Of a DNA stretch of 64,000 nucleotides, positions 29,003 to 39,774 are shown piece after piece. The notes under the pieces were generated by a model, which did no database searches, was not told the DNA's origin, and saw nothing but the letters and a program-made list of their open reading frames with translations. Positions within the stretch are counted from its first letter, which is position 1, and every line of letters begins with the position of its first letter. Position numbers and translations under genes: made by a program. The stretch comes from Prescottella subtropica (GTDB lineage Bacteria; Actinomycetota; Actinomycetes; Mycobacteriales; Mycobacteriaceae), in assembly GCF_005434945.1 (NCBI RefSeq), contig NZ_SKCH01000008.1, positions 86,234 through 150,233 of the forward strand, in the 5' to 3' direction.

Positions 29003-29713
29003 GTGACGACCCCTACCAAGGCCTCGATCTTCGTCGACGAAGCCATCGATATCTCTGCAAGCGCTGACAACGCCGCCGGCGTTGCAGACACCGCGCAGGC
29101 CGCATCCACCGCGACCAATGCCGAAATCGTCGTCAAAGGACGGAACGTGGAGGTCCCGGAACACTTCCGGACCTACGTCTCCGAGAAGCTCGCACGACTC
29201 GAGCGTTTCGATCCCACGATCTTCCACTTCGATGTGGAACTCCAGCACGAACGCAACCGCCGCCAGGCCAAGAGCTGCCAGCGGGTGGAGATCACCGCTC
29301 GCGGCAAGGGTCCGGTCGTCCGGGCGGAAGCCAGCGCGGACAGTTTCTACGCGGCGTTCGAATCGGTGACAGCCAAACTCGAGAGCCGACTACGGCGGAC
29401 GAAGGATCGCCGCCGCGTCCACTACGGCGACAAGACGCCCGTGTCCGTCGCGCAGGCGACCGCGGCCCTCGCCCGGGACGATTCGCTCGCCATCGACCAC
29501 GACATCGACTGGGAAGGCGAGGTGCCACAGGGGCCGGGGCAGATCGTTCGCACGAAGGATCATTCGTCCGAACCGATGACGGTCGACGACGCCCTGTACG
29601 AGATGGAACTGGTCGGACACGACTTCTTCCTGTTCCACGACAAGGAGACCGATCGGCCTTCGGTCGTGTACCGCAGGCACGCGTTCGACTACGGGTTGAT
29701 CCGACTGGCCTGA
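29003..29713 (+). CDS. hpf: ribosome hibernation-promoting factor, long form (HPF/RaiA)
   Basis: A 236-residue long-form HPF. After a variable 40-residue N-terminus, residues about 43-145 are the ribosome-binding domain (EIVVKGRNVEVPEHFRTYVSEKLARLERF, FYAAFESVTAKLESRLRR). The C-terminal domain (about 180-236; SSEPMTVDDALYEMELVGHDFFLFHD and VVYRRHAFDYGLIRL) dimerises to pair inactive 70S ribosomes. GTG at 29003 follows a strong GGGAGGT site. The gene lies just before secA1, as in mycobacteria, and ends in a strong hairpin. Confidence 0.94.
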   Translation: MTTPTKASIFVDEAIDISASADNAAGVADTAQAASTATNAEIVVKGRNVEVPEHFRTYVSEKLARLERFDPTIFHFDVELQHERNRRQAKSCQRVEITARGKGPVVRAEASADSFYAAFESVTAKLESRLRRTKDRRRVHYGDKTPVSVAQATAALARDDSLAIDHDIDWEGEVPQGPGQIVRTKDHSSEPMTVDDALYEMELVGHDFFLFHDKETDRPSVVYRRHAFDYGLIRLA

Positions 29714-29761
29714 TGTTGCGGCCGGTCGGTCTACTCGCCGGGCCGTGATTACGCCTACCAT

Positions 29762-29799
29762 GGAATCCGGCTGGGGTCGCCCGACCCCAGCCGGATTCC
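29762..29799 (+). terminator. terminator hairpin after hpf
   Basis: A perfect 17-bp stem, GGAATCCGGCTGGGGTC (29762-29778) with its complement at 29783-29799, closes a 4-base loop 48 bp after the hpf stop. No T-run follows, as is usual in high-GC actinobacteria. Confidence 0.75.
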
Positions 29800-29868
29800 G
29801 TCTGTCGGGTACCCGACGTTGGATTCGGCATCCGGATTCCGCCACCTGGATTGAGGACGAAGAGGCCC

Positions 29869-32664
<2,796 letters not shown>

Positions 32665-32679
32665 GTTCGGGTAGTTCGT

Positions 32680-33180
32680 TCACGCGATCTGCAGTGAGGT
32701 GATCGTCCAGTCGGCCGGGTGGTCGTCGGGGCCGCGTTCGATACGCGCGGCCACGGCGAACACCCGGCCGCTGCGGTTGTAGGTGCCGAACACCTCGGCA
32801 GCGCCGGGCCGGACCGGCCGGATGTGGACCCGCACCCGGCTCGCGGTCCCCAGCCGGTGGACGGTCGGGGCCGAGCGGATCAGGTAGTGCACGACGTCCA
32901 CGACCGCGGGCGACGCGACGGTGCGGAGCTGTGCCGGTGGCCGGCGCCGGTCGATGATCTCCAGCGCCAGCCGCAGGGCGTGTTCGGCGAACCGGTGGGC
33001 GTCGGAGGCGTCCACGACGGCGGGGCGGGCACGACGCGGGGACCGGCCGTCGTGTGGGGAGCGGCGCGCGGACACCACCGGCGACGACAACGGCCCGCAC
33101 CGTACCGGCGCATCCGTGGACTCGGCGGTGGGCGGCTCGAATCGTGGTGCACGAGACAGGAATCGGGGTGCAGTGTCCAT
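32680..33180 (-). CDS. conserved Ala/Arg/Pro-rich protein (Rv3235-like)
   Basis: A 166-residue protein. The first 50 residues are low-complexity (Ser/Arg/Pro). The rest has a compact domain: DASDAHRFAEHALRLALEIIDRRRPPAQLRTVASPAVVDVVHYLIR then VRVHIRPVRPGAAEVFGTYNRSGRVFAVAARIERGPDDHPADWTITSLQIA. It resembles the Rv3235-type family found near secA1 in mycobacteria and sometimes annotated DUF6459; its role is unknown. It converges on secA1 with 15 bp between stops. Confidence 0.72.
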   Translation of the reverse strand: MDTAPRFLSRAPRFEPPTAESTDAPVRCGPLSSPVVSARRSPHDGRSPRRARPAVVDASDAHRFAEHALRLALEIIDRRRPPAQLRTVASPAVVDVVHYLIRSAPTVHRLGTASRVRVHIRPVRPGAAEVFGTYNRSGRVFAVAARIERGPDDHPADWTITSLQIA

Positions 33181-33335
33181 GAACGGCCTCTCCGGTACCG
33201 CAGGTGCGGCACATGTCGTCGACTGATCGGTGCCGGCACGTCCGGCAGCGGTGGGGTCGACTCCGCGGAGAGGACGGAATCTGGCGCACAGCATGACACG
33301 GGCGTGTGGGGCGCGTCCAGAGGCACTTCGTGCTC

Positions 33336-33375
33336 GTGCGCCTTTTCGGTAGCTGTCACTACCGAAAAGGCGCAC
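33336..33375. repeat. dispersed hairpin repeat, copy 3
   Basis: A perfect 17-bp inverted repeat around a 6-base loop (ctgtca): left arm GTGCGCCTTTTCGGTAG at 33336-33352, right arm at 33359-33375. Unlike copies 1 and 2 it lies between diverging genes, upstream of both, ending 27 bp before the HAD gene start. A role as simple terminator of a flanking gene does not fit this position. Confidence 0.85.
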
Positions 33376-33390
33376 AGGGCGGGTGCGGCC

Positions 33391-33396
33391 TAGGGT
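33391..33396 (+). promoter_or_regulatory. -10 box for leaderless HAD gene
   Basis: TAGGGT lies 6 bases before the GTG at 33403, the layout of a leaderless start. The -35 region would overlap the right arm of hairpin copy 3. Confidence 0.5.
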
Positions 33397-33402
33397 GGGA
33401 CC

Positions 33403-33810
33403 GTGCGTGGACTGGTGCTGGATTTCGGTGGGGTGCTCGGTGGTCCGGGTGCCGACGGCGAATTGATGGCGGGCGTGGTCGCTGCTGCGCGTCGGCGGGG
33501 GGTGCGGACGGCGATCCTGAGCAACGATCCGGGCGGGCCGGCCGGTCGGATGCTGCGGGAGCTGGCCGGGCCGTTCGTCGACGACGTGGTGTTGTCGGGG
33601 GATGTGGGGATGGCGAAACCGGATCGGCGGATCTACGAGTTGGCGGCGCGCAGACTCGACCTCGAGCCGGGGGAGTGTGTGTTCGTCGACGATCTCGTCG
33701 GCAACGTGCGGGGTGCGGTGGCGGCGGGCATGGTCGGCGTGCACCACACCGATCCGGTGTCGGCGGCGGACGAGATCGCGATTCTTCTGGAGACGGGGGA
33801 GGGCCGGTAG
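33403..33810 (+). CDS. small HAD-superfamily hydrolase (capless)
   Basis: A 135-residue HAD protein. Motif I is LDFGGVLGG with nucleophile Asp7, motif II is AILSND, and motifs III/IV are GMAKPDRRIYELAA and CVFVDDLVGN. Members of the HAD-IA group usually have 200-230 residues with a helical cap between motifs I and II; here only about 30 residues separate them, so the cap is absent and large substrates could reach the site. It shares one base with the next gene (TAGTG), suggesting a joint role with the acyltransferase. Confidence 0.83.
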   Translation: MRGLVLDFGGVLGGPGADGELMAGVVAAARRRGVRTAILSNDPGGPAGRMLRELAGPFVDDVVLSGDVGMAKPDRRIYELAARRLDLEPGECVFVDDLVGNVRGAVAAGMVGVHHTDPVSAADEIAILLETGEGR

Positions 33811-35252
33811 TGGCGAAGGCGGTCCGGATGACTGCGCAGGATGCGTCGTTCTATTTCCTCGACGCGAGCAACACCCCGATGTACATGGGGTCGCTGGCGG
33901 TCCTGCAGTTGCCGGAGTCGGGTCTCGACTTCGAGTCGGTGTTGCGGCTCGTCGAGGGCCGGTTGCATCTGGTGCCGCGGTATCGGCAGAAGATCCGCGA
34001 GGTGGCGTACGGTCTGGCCCGGCCGGTGTGGGTGGACGACGCCGACTTCGACATCACCTATCACGTGCGACGGTCCGCGCTGCCGTCGCCGGGCACCGAC
34101 GACCAGTTGCACGACCTGGTGGCCCGGTTGACGTCGCGTCCGTTGGACACGACGCGCCCACTGTGGGAGATGTATGTCGTCGAGGGGTTGTCGGGCAACC
34201 GGTGCGCGGTGTTCGCCAAGTCGCATTCGGCGCTGGTGGACGGTGCGCAGGCCCTCGACATCGGTCAGGTGATCCTCGACGAGGACGTCACCCCGGCCGC
34301 TGTCGTGGACGATCTGTGGATGCCGGAGCCTGCGCCCGGGGAGCCGGCGCTGGTCGTGGAGGCGCTCGCCCAGTTGGTGGCGCAGCCGCGGGAGGGGATC
34401 GCGACACTGCGGATGACGTTGCGGGACATGAACACTGTCGTCGAGGAGGCGTCCGAGGTGCTCGGGAAACTGGCGGCGCTGGTCCGGACGGCCGCGCAGC
34501 CGGCGCCGTCGAGCCTGTTGAACGTGCCGGTGTCGCGTAATCGCCGGTTCGCGGTGGCACGCACGGATCTCGAGCGGTACCGCGAGGTCCGGGCCCGGTA
34601 CGGCTGTTCGATCAACGACGTGGTGCTCACGGTGGTGGCGGGTGCGATGCGGACGTGGCTGCTGGCGCGGGGGGAGTCGGTGTCGGAGGCGTCGACGCTG
34701 CGGGTGCTCGCGCCGATGTCGATCTGCGAGGCCCGGTCGGGAACGAACGGTGCCACCGTCGTCGACGTGTGCGGGGGAGGCGAGGTGGGGGCGGAGCATG
34801 CGCGGGCGTCGTCGTTCCTGATGGATCTTCCTGTGGGGGAGTCGAATCCGGTGATGCGGCTGTCGCACATCCGGCATGCGACGGAGGAGTTCGCGCGGCA
34901 GGGCCGGCCGGTGACGGCGCGGACGATGGTCCGGTTGTCGGGTTTCGCGCCGGCGTCGCTGCATGCGCGGGCGGCGCGGGCCGCGAGCAGTCTGTCGCAG
35001 CGCATGTTCAATCTCGTCGTCACGAACGCGCCGGGCCCGCAGATCCCGCTGTATCTGGCGGGGATGCGGATGACCGAGATGTATCCGGTGTCGCCGCTGC
35101 TCGAGAATCAGACGCTCGGCATCGCCCTGACGTCGTACGACGGGTACGTCCACTACGGTTTGAATGCGGATCGCGACGCCATGCCCGACGTGGACGTGGT
35201 GGCCGCATCGTTGCACGAATCTCTCGAGGAGTTGGTGGAGGCCGGTGGCTGA
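33810..35252 (+). CDS. wax ester synthase/diacylglycerol acyltransferase family protein
   Basis: A 480-residue WS/DGAT protein, the family that makes triacylglycerols and wax esters in Rhodococcus and Mycobacterium. The N-terminal MTAQDASFYFLDASNTPMYMGSLAVLQ, the RPLWEMYVVEGL motif and the C-terminal NAPGPQIPLYLAGMRMTEMYPVSPL are typical. The active-site motif HHxxxDG reads HSALVDG, so the second histidine, the expected general base, is serine. Activity may therefore be lost or altered. It lies at the locus of the tgs3-type gene (Rv3233c/Rv3234c) of M. tuberculosis and is coupled to the HAD gene. Confidence 0.88.
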   Translation: MAKAVRMTAQDASFYFLDASNTPMYMGSLAVLQLPESGLDFESVLRLVEGRLHLVPRYRQKIREVAYGLARPVWVDDADFDITYHVRRSALPSPGTDDQLHDLVARLTSRPLDTTRPLWEMYVVEGLSGNRCAVFAKSHSALVDGAQALDIGQVILDEDVTPAAVVDDLWMPEPAPGEPALVVEALAQLVAQPREGIATLRMTLRDMNTVVEEASEVLGKLAALVRTAAQPAPSSLLNVPVSRNRRFAVARTDLERYREVRARYGCSINDVVLTVVAGAMRTWLLARGESVSEASTLRVLAPMSICEARSGTNGATVVDVCGGGEVGAEHARASSFLMDLPVGESNPVMRLSHIRHATEEFARQGRPVTARTMVRLSGFAPASLHARAARAASSLSQRMFNLVVTNAPGPQIPLYLAGMRMTEMYPVSPLLENQTLGIALTSYDGYVHYGLNADRDAMPDVDVVAASLHESLEELVEAGG

Positions 35253-35309
35253 ACGGTGGATGGTCGAGGCACGGACGACGCAGGTGGCGCACACGGTCGG
35301 AGGCCGGGC

Positions 35310-35822
35310 ATGAGGGTCTACGTTCCCGCGACCGTCGCGATGCTGCAGAAACTGGTCGCCGACCGGGAGTTGCTGCCGGTGAGCCGGACCGCGTTCGCGG
35401 TGACCCCGGCGCTGCGCGAGGCCTACCACTCGGGTGACGACGACGAACTGTCCGAGGTGGCGATGGCGGAGGCGGCGCGGGCGTCGCTGCGTCTGCTCGC
35501 CTCGGAAACCCCGGACGACCCCGACGCCGATCGGCCGCGGTACCGGCGTGCGGTGATCGCGGCGGACGTCGCGGAGGTGAAGCCGCGGCCCGATCTCGAC
35601 GACGCGGTGGTGCGTCTGGCGGACGTGGTCACCCTCGCCCAGGTGGCGTCGGTGCACGTGGATCTGGCGGAGGCGGAGCCGGACATCGAGAAGGCGGTCG
35701 GTGTGGTCGACGCCGCGGATCTCGGGGACGAGGACGCCGAGTTCGTGCTCGGTGACGCGGAGGATCACGAGTTGGCGTGGTACGCGACGCAGGAGTTGGC
35801 GTTCCTGCTCGAGCTGCTCTGA
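35310..35822 (+). CDS. conserved actinobacterial protein (Rv3231c-like)
   Basis: A 170-residue acidic protein beginning [38 protein letters not shown], with a repeated-looking [49 protein letters not shown] and ending in [19 protein letters not shown]. No catalytic motif is evident. Homologues sit between the tgs-type gene and the ferredoxin reductase in related genomes. The ATG at 35310 was chosen because the conserved N-terminus starts there after GGAGG; an open frame extends to 35256. Confidence 0.75.
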   Translation: MRVYVPATVAMLQKLVADRELLPVSRTAFAVTPALREAYHSGDDDELSEVAMAEAARASLRLLASETPDDPDADRPRYRRAVIAADVAEVKPRPDLDDAVVRLADVVTLAQVASVHVDLAEAEPDIEKAVGVVDAADLGDEDAEFVLGDAEDHELAWYATQELAFLLELL

Positions 35823-35871
35823 CCCGGTCCGGAGCGGCCCCGCAGATCTTTGCCTCGGCTCACTACCCGGC

Positions 35872-35882
35872 CGTAACTTACG
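35872..35882. promoter_or_regulatory. palindromic operator candidate, copy A
   Basis: CGTAACTTACG, a perfect palindrome around one base, 56 bp before the reductase start. The identical 11-mer occurs before the second desaturase gene (38466-38476). Further TACG/CGTA half-sites flank it (CGCAACCGTAG). A TetR-type repressor site controlling desaturation is a plausible reading. Confidence 0.5.
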
Positions 35883-35937
35883 CAACCGTAGCCTCATGGC
35901 CTACGCTGGCTACTGCATGATGCGAAAGGGAGGTCGG

Positions 35938-37053
35938 ATGGGACTGAAGAGCTGGATCGAGGCGCCGGCGGTACGGGTCGCGGGCTCGAACCGGTCGGTG
36001 GCGAACGTGGTGCGCGGGGCTGTCACCCGATTGACCACGCCGCTGCTCCCCGACGACTACCTGCACCTGGTCAACCCGCTGTGGTCGGCGCGTGAGCTGC
36101 GTGGCCGCATCGTCGAGGTGCGGCCCGAGACGTCCGACTCCGCGACGCTGGTGATCAAGCCGGGCTGGGGGTTCGACTTCGACTACCGGCCGGGCCAGTA
36201 CGTCGGTATCGGCATCCACGTGGACGGACGCTGGCACTGGCGTTCGTACTCGCTCACGTCGGCTCCCGACATCGACCGCAAGCTGATCTCCATCACCGTC
36301 AAGGCGATGCCCGAGGGATTCCTGTCGAGTCATCTGGTCACCGGGGTGCCGTCCGGCACGATCGTGCGTCTGGCCGCCCCGACCGGCAACTTCGCGTTGC
36401 CGTCGCCGCCGCCGGAGAAGATCCTGTTCCTCACCGCGGGCAGCGGCATCACCCCGGTCATCTCGATGCTCCGGACGATGGACCGTCGCGGCGACCTGCC
36501 CGACGTCGTCCACGTCCATTCGGCGCCGACCGCGGACGACACGATGTTCGCCGGTGAGCTCGCGCAGCTCGGTGAGGCGCGCGCGTCGTTCCGCTGCCAC
36601 GTGCAGCACACTCGCACCGACGGCAAGTTCGCGCTGTCCTCGCTCGACGAGGTGTGCCCGGACTGGCGTGAGCGGCAGACGTGGGCGTGCGGCCCGCTGG
36701 CCATGCTCGACGACATCGAGCAGACCTGGGGTGCCGCCGGTCTCGGGGAACAGCTGCACCTCGAACGGTTCGCGGTTTCGCGCGCCGACCTGTCGGGTGA
36801 GGGTGGCACCGTCACGTTCGCCCGCGCCGGCCGGCAGGTGCAGGCGGACGGTGCGACGACGCTGCTCGAGGCGGGGGAGAAGTCCGGTGTGCTCATGCCG
36901 TTCGGCTGCCGCATGGGCATCTGTCAGACGTGTGTGGTCCCGCTCGCGTCCGGGCACGCGGTCGATCTGCGTACCGGCAAGGAGCACTCCGAGGGTGAGC
37001 GCATCCAGACGTGTATCTCTGCGGCGGCGGGCGACTGTACGCTCGACGTGTAA
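35938..37053 (+). CDS. ferredoxin reductase with 2Fe-2S domain (Rv3230c-like)
   Basis: A 371-residue flavin/iron-sulfur electron-transfer protein. Residues about 60-160 are the FAD-binding barrel ([30 protein letters not shown], with the RxYS motif). Residues about 160-270 bind NAD(P)H ([17 protein letters not shown]). Residues about 285-371 are a plant-type ferredoxin domain with CRMGICQTC and a fourth distal cysteine. Rv3230c is the known redox partner of the DesA3 stearoyl-CoA desaturase; here a desaturase follows 106 bp downstream. The ATG at 35938 has a strong AAGGGAGGT site. Confidence 0.92.
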   Translation: MGLKSWIEAPAVRVAGSNRSVANVVRGAVTRLTTPLLPDDYLHLVNPLWSARELRGRIVEVRPETSDSATLVIKPGWGFDFDYRPGQYVGIGIHVDGRWHWRSYSLTSAPDIDRKLISITVKAMPEGFLSSHLVTGVPSGTIVRLAAPTGNFALPSPPPEKILFLTAGSGITPVISMLRTMDRRGDLPDVVHVHSAPTADDTMFAGELAQLGEARASFRCHVQHTRTDGKFALSSLDEVCPDWRERQTWACGPLAMLDDIEQTWGAAGLGEQLHLERFAVSRADLSGEGGTVTFARAGRQVQADGATTLLEAGEKSGVLMPFGCRMGICQTCVVPLASGHAVDLRTGKEHSEGERIQTCISAAAGDCTLDV

Positions 37054-37159
37054 CTTTCGAGTGATTTCGGCATTCGGCGTGTCGTCGGGCGCCTGATCCA
37101 CTGTGCCTGATCTCAGGGCCTGAGTCCCAGTGCCTGATTTACCTGACGGAGGATCCTCG

Positions 37160-38419
37160 GTGGCCATCACCGATATCAAAGAGTTCGCCCACCTCACGGA
37201 CGCCGACATCGAACTGCTCGGTGCCGAGTTGGACACCATTCGCCGTGACGTCGAGGCGTCCCGGGGGGTGCGTGACGCCCGCTACATCCGCGGGGTGATC
37301 CGGGCGCAGCGGTCCCTCGAGCTGGGTGCGCGGGTACTGCTGTTCGGCAGCCGGAAGCGGCCGTTGTGGGTGCTGGGTACTGGCATGCTCTCGCTGGCCA
37401 AGGTCATCGAGAACATGGAACTCGGGCACAACATCTCCCACGGTCAGTGGGATTGGATGAACGACCCGGAGATCCACTCCACGACGTGGGAGTGGGACAT
37501 GACGGGTCCGTCGGAGCACTGGAAACGCGCCCACAACTACACCCATCACACGTACACCAACATCGTCGGCATGGACGACGACGTGGGATTCGGGATCCTG
37601 CGGATGACGCGGGACGAGAAGTGGCGGCCGATCAACCTGCTGCAGCCGATCGCGAACGTCGTGCTCGCGGCCGGGTTCGAGTGGGGTATCGCCCTGCACG
37701 ACCTCAGTGCGCAGAAGACGCTCGAGGGTGTCGACCCGAAGCAGTGGAACTCCGGTCCCAACCGGCAGTTCGCGGTCAAGATCGCCCGTCAGGTCGGCAA
37801 GGATTTCGTGTTGTTCCCGGTGCTCACCGGGCCGGCGTGGAAGCACACGCTCGCCGCGAACGCGACCGCGAACCTGGTCCGCAACCTGTGGACGTATGCG
37901 GTGATCTTCTGCGGTCACTTCCCGGACGGGGCCGAGAAGTTCACGGTCGAACAGTTCGAGGACGAGACCCGGGCGCAGTGGTATCTGCGGCAGATGCTGG
38001 GCAGTGCCAACATCGACGCGGGTCCGGTGATGGCGTTCCTGACCGGCAACCTCAGCTACCAGATCGAGCACCACCTGTTCCCGGATCTGCCGTCCAACCG
38101 GTATGCGGAGGTCGCGGCGCGGGTGCAGGCGCTGTGCGCCAAGTACGACCTGCCGTACACGTCCGGGCCGCTGAGCCGGCAGTACCTGCTCGCGTTGCGC
38201 ACGATCCACAAGCTTGCGCTGCCGGACCGGTTCCTGGCTCGGACGTCCGACGATGCCCCGGAGACGTCGTCGGAGCGCAAGTTCGTCTCGACGGGGTCGC
38301 GGATCGCGGAGACACTGCGTGTCGACGCCGAGACCGGGCGCCGGCGTGGTCTGCTGTCTGCGCTGCGTGCGCACGCCGAGGCGCAGGTCGGACGCCGTCG
38401 GATGCGGCGTCACGCCTGA
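37160..38419 (+). CDS. desA3: membrane fatty acid desaturase 1 (DesA3-like)
   Basis: A 419-residue membrane desaturase with the three histidine boxes of the acyl-lipid/acyl-CoA family: GHNISH, HNYTHHTYTN and QIEHHLFPDLP. DesA3 of M. tuberculosis introduces the delta-9 bond of oleoyl-CoA; the same is inferred here. GTG at 37160 follows GGAGG. No operator like that at 35872 precedes it, so it is probably transcribed with the reductase. About two thirds of residues match the next gene, marking a tandem duplication. Confidence 0.9.
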   Translation: MAITDIKEFAHLTDADIELLGAELDTIRRDVEASRGVRDARYIRGVIRAQRSLELGARVLLFGSRKRPLWVLGTGMLSLAKVIENMELGHNISHGQWDWMNDPEIHSTTWEWDMTGPSEHWKRAHNYTHHTYTNIVGMDDDVGFGILRMTRDEKWRPINLLQPIANVVLAAGFEWGIALHDLSAQKTLEGVDPKQWNSGPNRQFAVKIARQVGKDFVLFPVLTGPAWKHTLAANATANLVRNLWTYAVIFCGHFPDGAEKFTVEQFEDETRAQWYLRQMLGSANIDAGPVMAFLTGNLSYQIEHHLFPDLPSNRYAEVAARVQALCAKYDLPYTSGPLSRQYLLALRTIHKLALPDRFLARTSDDAPETSSERKFVSTGSRIAETLRVDAETGRRRGLLSALRAHAEAQVGRRRMRRHA

Positions 38420-38465
38420 TCGGATGTGATCCGCACCACAGTGACTCGCCATTAACCTACGGTGT

Positions 38466-38483
38466 CGTAACTTACGGTACGGT
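38466..38483 (+). promoter_or_regulatory. palindromic operator candidate, copy B, with leaderless -10 box
   Basis: CGTAACTTACG (38466-38476) is identical to the element at 35872 and is followed by TACGGT (38478-38483), a TANNNT -10 box 6 bases before the GTG start at 38490. A repressor bound here would cover the promoter. Upstream, CCTACGG-TGT-CGTAA adds more half-sites. Confidence 0.55.
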
Positions 38484-38489
38484 AGGCCC

Positions 38490-39734
38490 GTGGCGATTAC
38501 GGACATCAAGGAGTACGCGCATCTGACGGATGCCGACGTCGAGGCGCTCGGACGCGAACTCGACGCCATCCGCCGGGATGTCGAGGAATCTCGCGGCGAA
38601 CGCGACGCGCGGTACATCCGCAACACGATCCGGCTGCAGCGCGGCCTCGAGATCGGCGGCCGGGCAGTGCTGTTCGGCAGCCGCAAGCGTCCGCTGTGGA
38701 TTCTCGGTGCCGGCATGCTCGGCGTCTCGAAGATCATCGAGAACATGGAACTCGGGCACAACGTGATGCACGGGCAGTGGGACTGGATGAACGATCCGGA
38801 GATCCACTCGAGCAGCTGGGAATGGGATGTGGTGGGCCCGTCCGCCCACTGGAAGCAGACCCACAACTACCTGCACCACAAGTACACCAACATCCTCGGC
38901 ATGGACGACGATGTGGGATACGGGCTGCTGCGCGTCACCCGGGACCAGCGGTGGAAGCCGTTCAACTACGGCAACCTCGCGTACAACACGCTGCTCGCGC
39001 TGTTCTTCGAATTCGGTATCGCCGCGCAGCACGTCGAGCTCGGCAAGGTGGCGAAGGGCCGGGACGACCGGGCGGAGACCGAGCGCAAGCTGCGTGAGGT
39101 CGGCGAGAAGATCGGCAAGCAGCTCGTCAAGGACTATGTCGTCTACCCGGCCCTGACCTGTAAGGCGTGGAAGTCGACGATGACGGCGAACTTCGCAGCC
39201 AGCACGATCCGCAACGTGTGGACCAACGCGGTCATCTTCTGCGGCCACTTCCCCGACGGTGCCGAGAAGTTCACCAAGGCCGACGTCGACAACGAGACAC
39301 ACGCCGAGTGGTACCTGCGGCAGATGCTCGGCAGCGCCAACATCTCCGGCGGCCCCGTCATGGACTTCATGACCGGCAACCTCAGCTACCAGATCGAGCA
39401 CCACATCTACCCGGATCTGCCGTCCAACCGGTACGCCGAGATCGCGGTGAAGGTACGGGCACTGTGCGAGAAGTACGACCTGCCGTACACCACCGGTCCG
39501 CTGCTGGTGCAGTACGCCAAGGCGTGGCGCACCATCGCGAAGCTGTCGCTGCCGAACAAGTACCTCGTCGCCACCGTCGACGACGCCCCCGAGACGGCAT
39601 CCGAACGCAAGTTCGGCGGCAACACCGCCGCGACGATCGACCCGGTCACCGGGCAGCGCCGCGGACTCGGTGCGGCCATCGCGGCCGGCCGCAAGCGCCG
39701 CGGACTGCGCGCACTGCTGGCACGGAAGCGCTGA
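38490..39734 (+). CDS. membrane fatty acid desaturase 2 (DesA3-like paralogue)
   Basis: A 414-residue desaturase closely related to the preceding gene over its whole length. Histidine boxes are GHNVMH, HNYLHHKYTN and QIEHHIYPDLP. The regions between boxes differ most (LGKVAKGRDDRAETERKLREV against LSAQKTLEGVDPKQWN), which could change chain-length or position preference. It has no ribosome-binding site; a -10 box 6 bases upstream indicates leaderless transcription. The tail is Arg/Lys-rich (RKRRGLRALLARKR). It converges on rsgA. Confidence 0.9.
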   Translation: MAITDIKEYAHLTDADVEALGRELDAIRRDVEESRGERDARYIRNTIRLQRGLEIGGRAVLFGSRKRPLWILGAGMLGVSKIIENMELGHNVMHGQWDWMNDPEIHSSSWEWDVVGPSAHWKQTHNYLHHKYTNILGMDDDVGYGLLRVTRDQRWKPFNYGNLAYNTLLALFFEFGIAAQHVELGKVAKGRDDRAETERKLREVGEKIGKQLVKDYVVYPALTCKAWKSTMTANFAASTIRNVWTNAVIFCGHFPDGAEKFTKADVDNETHAEWYLRQMLGSANISGGPVMDFMTGNLSYQIEHHIYPDLPSNRYAEIAVKVRALCEKYDLPYTTGPLLVQYAKAWRTIAKLSLPNKYLVATVDDAPETASERKFGGNTAATIDPVTGQRRGLGAAIAAGRKRRGLRALLARKR

Positions 39735-39746
39735 CCTCCGGTCCGA

Positions 39747-39774
39747 CGAGTCCTGGACTCAGGTCCAGGACTCG
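39747..39774. terminator. bidirectional terminator overlapping the rsgA stop
   Basis: A perfect 12-bp stem, CGAGTCCTGGAC (39747-39758) and GTCCAGGACTCG (39763-39774), with loop TCAG. The rsgA stop codon occupies 39759-39761, so one arm is coding (the last residues ESWT of RsgA) and the other is spacer after the desaturase. Confidence 0.75.

Noticed and set aside
33633..35897. 754-residue minus-strand open frame opposite the acyltransferase
   Set aside because: Arg/His-rich shadow translation with no family motif; the plus-strand genes have overlaps, ribosome sites and recognisable domains.
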